From assembly GCA_013815395.1 (NCBI GenBank), contig JACDGH010000025.1, positions 1 to 16,457 of the forward strand: a stretch of DNA of 16,457 bases. The letters run 5' to 3'. This DNA comes from Parachlamydiaceae bacterium. Lineage in GTDB: Bacteria; Chlamydiota; Chlamydiia; Chlamydiales; Parachlamydiaceae. Under the pieces are notes generated by a model, which did no database searches, was not told where the DNA came from, and was given only the letters and a program-made list of their open reading frames with translations. Numbering within the stretch: position 1 is the first letter of the stretch; every line of letters begins with the position of its first letter. Below, piece by piece: positions 13,590 to 16,457 of this stretch. Position numbers and translations under genes: made by a program.

Positions 13590-15404
13590 TTAGTCGCCCG
13601 CCTTAAGAACATCCATAAAAGCGCTTTGCGGGATGTTGACTTTGCCAATCTCCTTCATACGCTTTTTACCTTCTTTTTGTTTTTCCCACAACTTACGTTT
13701 ACGCGTGATGTCGCCGCCGTAGCATTTTGCTGTCACATTTTTTGTAATAGCGCTAATCGTTTCTCGTGCAATGATTTTGCCCCCAATAGCTGCTTGGATA
13801 GGTACTCGGAATAATTGCTGTGGGATAACTTCTTTAAGTTTTGCACAAATGGCTCGCCCTTTGCTTTCTGCTTTAGTACGATGAACTAAGCAAGAAAAAG
13901 CATCGACAGGTTCGTCATTAACGCGAATTTCTAATTTTATAATGTCGCCGCGTTCATAGCTATCAAATTCGTAATCGAAAGATCCGTATCCACGTGTCAG
14001 TGACTTAAGTTTGTCGTTAAAATCAGTGATAATTTCATTCAGTGGTAAACGATAGGTTAACAACAAGCGATGGGCATCTAGCGTCTCAGTTTTTATGCAT
14101 GAACCTCGTTTGTCCATACCTAAACTCATTAAAGCACCAAGATATTCTCCAGGGACAATAATATGTGATTTTACCCACGGCTCTTCTACTGAAACAATAA
14201 ATGTAGGATCTGGATAGTGTGTGGGATTGTCGATTTCTTTAACGGAGCCATCCCCTAAGGTGAATTTATAGATCACGCTAGGTGCTGTGGATATAACATC
14301 GATATTAAATTCACGTTGAATTCTTTCAAAAACAATTTCTAAGTGTAGTAATCCCAAAAAGCCACAGCGGAACCCAAACCCAAGTGCCATACTGCTTTCT
14401 TGTTCAATATGCAAGGCTGAATCATTGAGCTGCAGCTTTCCTAAAGCATCACGAAGTCCTTCAAAATCGGTGGAATCAATAGGATAAATACCGGCATAAA
14501 CAACAGGAGAAATGACCTTAAACCCAGGTAAAGGCTCAAGGGCTGGTTTTTTTTGAAGGGTAATCGTATCGCCAATTTTAACATCTGCAGAATTTTTTAT
14601 GTTTGCGATGAAATAGCCCACTTCACCTGGCCGCAATTCATCGACTGGCTTTTCTGAAGGCGTAAAAATCCCCACTTCAAGGATGTCGAAATTTTTGCCT
14701 GAGATCATCATTTTGATGGTGTGCCCTTTTTTGACAGAACCGCTCATTACTCTGATGTAGACCATAACGCCACGGTATGTGTCGTAATGGGAATCGAATA
14801 TTAGAGCCCGCAGAATATCATCTTCTGGTTCTTTAGGATGGGGCACTGCAGTAAGAATTCGCTCGAGGATGTCTTCTATGCCTATGCCTGATTTTGCAGA
14901 ACAACAGATCGCATCAGAAGTGTCAAGTCCAATAATATCCTCAATTTGACGTTTAACTCCTTCAATATCTGCAGAAGGTAGGTCGATCTTGTTAAGCACA
15001 GGCACGATTTCAAGATTGCGGTCCAATGCTAGGTGAACATTGGCCAAGCTCTGCGCTTGCACGCCTTGAGCGGCATCGACGACAAGCAAAGCACCTTCGC
15101 AAGCGGCTAATGAACGTGAAACTTCATAGGTAAAATCAACGTGGCCGGGAGTGTCGATGAGATTGATTTGGTATGTATGGCCATCCTTAGCTTTAAAACT
15201 CATCGTCACAGGGTGTGCTTTAATTGTGATGCCTCGTTCCCTTTCGAGGTCCATGGCATCAAGAACTTGTTCATGCATATCGCGGGCCGCGACAGTGTGA
15301 GTGAGCTCTAGAAGGCGATCGGCAATCGTCGATTTTCCATGGTCAATATGGGCGATAATCGAAAAGTTACGGATCTTTTTAATGTCATAGTCTTCATGTT
15401 TCAT
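13590..15404 (-). CDS. lepA: Elongation factor 4 (LepA GTPase)
   Basis: A 604-aa translational GTPase that binds the ribosome and affects initiation or back-translocation. The usual chlamydial length is about 600. G1 is AHIDHGKST (18-26), the switch regions include RERGITIKAHPVTM and DTPGHVDFTYEVSR, and the NKID base-recognition motif is present. Domains II and III follow, then the LepA-specific C-terminus with AKCYGGDITRKRKLWEKQKE and KRMKEIGKVNIPQSAF. The ATG at 15404 has GGGAA about 8 nt upstream. The sequence reads very close to chlamydial LepA. It heads the five-gene minus-strand series; a 90-nt gap separates it from thiN, leaving room for its own promoter. Confidence 0.97.
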   Translation of the reverse strand: MKHEDYDIKKIRNFSIIAHIDHGKSTIADRLLELTHTVAARDMHEQVLDAMDLERERGITIKAHPVTMSFKAKDGHTYQINLIDTPGHVDFTYEVSRSLAACEGALLVVDAAQGVQAQSLANVHLALDRNLEIVPVLNKIDLPSADIEGVKRQIEDIIGLDTSDAICCSAKSGIGIEDILERILTAVPHPKEPEDDILRALIFDSHYDTYRGVMVYIRVMSGSVKKGHTIKMMISGKNFDILEVGIFTPSEKPVDELRPGEVGYFIANIKNSADVKIGDTITLQKKPALEPLPGFKVISPVVYAGIYPIDSTDFEGLRDALGKLQLNDSALHIEQESSMALGFGFRCGFLGLLHLEIVFERIQREFNIDVISTAPSVIYKFTLGDGSVKEIDNPTHYPDPTFIVSVEEPWVKSHIIVPGEYLGALMSLGMDKRGSCIKTETLDAHRLLLTYRLPLNEIITDFNDKLKSLTRGYGSFDYEFDSYERGDIIKLEIRVNDEPVDAFSCLVHRTKAESKGRAICAKLKEVIPQQLFRVPIQAAIGGKIIARETISAITKNVTAKCYGGDITRKRKLWEKQKEGKKRMKEIGKVNIPQSAFMDVLKAGD

Positions 15405-15458
15405 GTATTAGTTTCCCACAGCAATAGAGCTTTTTATCATTGATCAACAAGATTAAAA

Positions 15459-15475
15459 CATTCCTAATAAGAATG
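15459..15475 (-). terminator. Weak hairpin after the thiamine pyrophosphokinase gene
   Basis: On the minus strand CATTC (15475-15471 side), 7-nt loop, GAATG, then TTTTAATC. The stem is only 5-6 bp, so termination would be weak. It lies between the thiN stop at 15495 and the lepA start at 15404. Confidence 0.3.
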
Positions 15476-15494
15476 CAAGTCTTCATCAGAGGTG

Positions 15495-16154
15495 TTAGAT
15501 TCTGGCCAAGCAACAAATCAATTGGCCACTATGAATTTTTATGTTTACTGATTTCCCCAGACAAACGTTAGAAATACTTCTAAAATTTTTATTTAAAGTT
15601 GCATGATTGAGCTCCCACTGAAGTCCAGAGGTAGTAACGCCTATTACTGGGGAATTTAATGGTAGAAGTGATAATTTTTGTCCTGGAAAACAATTAATTT
15701 GATATTCGCCTGAAATAGCAAAAACAGATTCTGTTTCTGTTTCAATAATAATTTTAGAGTGCAGGCAGGTTAAATTTAGATTATTCATGGCGTGGTCCAC
15801 GCGATGTCCCATTACACCAAATAGGCCGATAGTCACAATGCTTGGGGCTTCTACAGCTCTAATAGCTAATTCAAGATCAGTATCGTCTTTCTCTGTTGGG
15901 AATCGAAGGGTAGTTACATGTGAATACTTGCTCAAAAGTATGGGAGTGACCGAGTCGAGATCCCCAATCAAAAGATCTGGGATAATTCCCATTTCGTGAC
16001 AATGAAAGAGTCCACCATCGACTGCTACTACGCGTGCATATGTGCGAATGAGTTCGGCAATTAAAGAATAGTCATGAATGGCTCCATTAGCCACTAAAGC
16101 TACTCTAGGTGTATTTTCTAAATGTATTTGCTCAATTTGTATATGTGAATTCAT
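15495..16154 (-). CDS. thiN: Thiamine pyrophosphokinase
   Basis: A 219-aa cytoplasmic enzyme that makes thiamine diphosphate from thiamine and ATP, so salvaged host thiamine can be used directly. Family motifs are all present: VALVANGA at the start, VVAVDGGLFHC (43-53), IPDLLIGDLDSV (58-69), TEKDDTDLELAI (87-98) and GVMGHRVDHAMNNL (113-126), where bacterial members have GGRxDH. The C-terminal beta part carries SLLPL and TTSGLQWEL, which bind thiamine. Full length. The ATG at 16154 has no good ribosome site and sits 7 nt after a hairpin (16162-16178). It lies 36 nt behind tRNA-Leu on the same strand. No TPP riboswitch is seen. Confidence 0.92.
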   Translation of the reverse strand: MNSHIQIEQIHLENTPRVALVANGAIHDYSLIAELIRTYARVVAVDGGLFHCHEMGIIPDLLIGDLDSVTPILLSKYSHVTTLRFPTEKDDTDLELAIRAVEAPSIVTIGLFGVMGHRVDHAMNNLNLTCLHSKIIIETETESVFAISGEYQINCFPGQKLSLLPLNSPVIGVTTSGLQWELNHATLNKNFRSISNVCLGKSVNIKIHSGQLICCLARI

Positions 16155-16161
16155 TAATAAA

Positions 16162-16178
16162 TATACTCGTGGAGTATA
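16162..16178 (-). terminator. Perfect hairpin between tRNA-Leu and thiN
   Basis: TATACTC (16162-16168), GTG, GAGTATA (16172-16178): a perfect 7-bp stem with a 3-nt loop. On the minus strand it is followed by TTTATTA and then the thiN ATG. It may end the tRNA transcript or shape the thiN leader; the T-tract is short, so the role is uncertain. Confidence 0.4.
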
Positions 16179-16189
16179 AAAGAAGAGAT

Positions 16190-16273
16190 TGCGGCCAAGA
16201 TGACTCGAACATCCACCGAGTTGCCCCGACTAGAACCTGAATCTAGCGCGTCTACCAATTCCGCCATGGCCGC
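16190..16273 (-). tRNA. tRNA-Leu, anticodon CAG
   Basis: An 84-nt class II tRNA gene. The acceptor is GCGGCCA (16273-16267) paired with TGGCCGC (16197-16191), followed by discriminator A at 16190; CCA is not encoded. The D-loop contains AATTGGTAGACGC. The anticodon arm is CTAGA-TTCAGGT-TCTAG, giving anticodon CAG, which reads CUG. The long variable arm has a CGGG-GCAA-CTCG stem-loop typical of leucine tRNAs. The T arm is GGATG-TTCGAGT-CATCT. All arms pair, so it is functional. Confidence 0.96.
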
Positions 16274-16303
16274 ATAACCATAAAGTAATAGGGCGGAGTC
16301 TAG

Positions 16304-16332
16304 GGTATATATCATTTTCAAGGCAAGTAAAA
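16304..16332 (-). promoter_or_regulatory. Probable promoter for tRNA-Leu
   Basis: On the minus strand, TTTACT (16331-16326), 16-nt spacer and TATACC (16309-16304), overlapping a TATATA. A GC-rich stretch (CTAGACTCCGCCC) follows, as often seen at growth-regulated stable-RNA promoters. The tRNA begins about 25-30 nt further on. Confidence 0.4.
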
Positions 16333-16394
16333 GGTTAGTAAAAGCTCAAGTGGATAAATGAAAGGTGCAATTAAAACTGTAGCTGCAAAGGAAT

Positions 16395-16457
16395 CAGTAA
16401 GCGTCTCTTAAACGTTTTAGAGGCTAAGTGGAAACGCAGAGACGGGGAGGAATGCTG
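16395..16457 (+). repeat. Second copy of the palindromic repeat, cut by the window edge
   Basis: From 16403 the sequence matches the left arm of 9845-10190: CGTTTTAGAGGCTAAG, then GTGGAAACGCAGAGACGGGG and AGGAATGCTG at the last base. It is about as similar to the reverse of the right arm (TTTAGAGGCTAAGGGGAAACGC). The continuation beyond 16457 is not visible, so whether a right arm exists is unknown. Confidence 0.75.

Overview
The window looks like a chromosome segment of an environmental chlamydia (order Parachlamydiales, Parachlamydiaceae-like). The main evidence is the compact minus-strand block uppS-cdsA-cmk, the order I know from Chlamydia trachomatis (CT450-CT452). Supporting evidence is a LepA that reads as chlamydial, a stand-alone BioY, an ArtJ/GlnH-like amino-acid binding protein, and several secreted or host-facing proteins: a short autotransporter, a leucine-rich-repeat protein, and Tyr/Pro/Gly-rich secreted or surface candidates. 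DNA is AT-rich throughout. Species cannot be fixed from the sequence alone.

Layout. 1-149 (-): start of a periplasmic amino-acid binding protein, cut by the window edge. 150-687: long AT-rich gap with one doubtful micro-ORF. 688-1287 (+): chalcone-isomerase-like periplasmic protein, separated from the next gene by a strong hairpin. 1332-4492 (-): four genes for exported or surface-type proteins (Gly/Tyr-rich secreted peptide, NTF2-like secreted protein, Cys-containing protein with a Pro/Tyr-rich tail, and an autotransporter barrel). 4753-7882 (+): double-ABM-domain membrane protein, then bioY and glpD overlapping by 7 nt. 7871-9393 (-): LRR protein and deoC. 9594-9839 (+): small membrane protein. 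9845-10190: a large imperfect palindromic repeat. 10194-15404 (-): probable operon lepA, signal-peptide glycosyltransferase, uppS, cdsA, cmk, with two ATGA overlaps. 15495-16154 (-): thiamine pyrophosphokinase. 16190-16273 (-): tRNA-Leu(CAG). 16395-16457: start of a second copy of the palindromic repeat.

How it works together. uppS (lipid carrier), cdsA (CDP-diacylglycerol) and cmk (CMP/dCMP kinase, feeding CTP) support envelope and phospholipid synthesis. They are translated in series behind lepA and an unusual exported glycosyltransferase. bioY, glpD, deoC and thiN cover vitamin acquisition and central carbon entry. The 1.3-4.5 kb block is the accessory, surface-type part of the window.

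Most noteworthy: (i) a ~350-bp palindromic element, a second copy at the window end and a possible reduced relative near 2.4 kb, not explained by any gene; (ii) a family-1/4-type glycosyltransferase with a clear Sec signal peptide, coupled to uppS; (iii) the surface gene cluster with shared Tyr/Pro/Gly-rich tails; (iv) palindromic candidate operators. Several start codons were moved from the longest reading frame on ribosome-binding-site evidence (1670, 3107, 4492, 10883, 13558).
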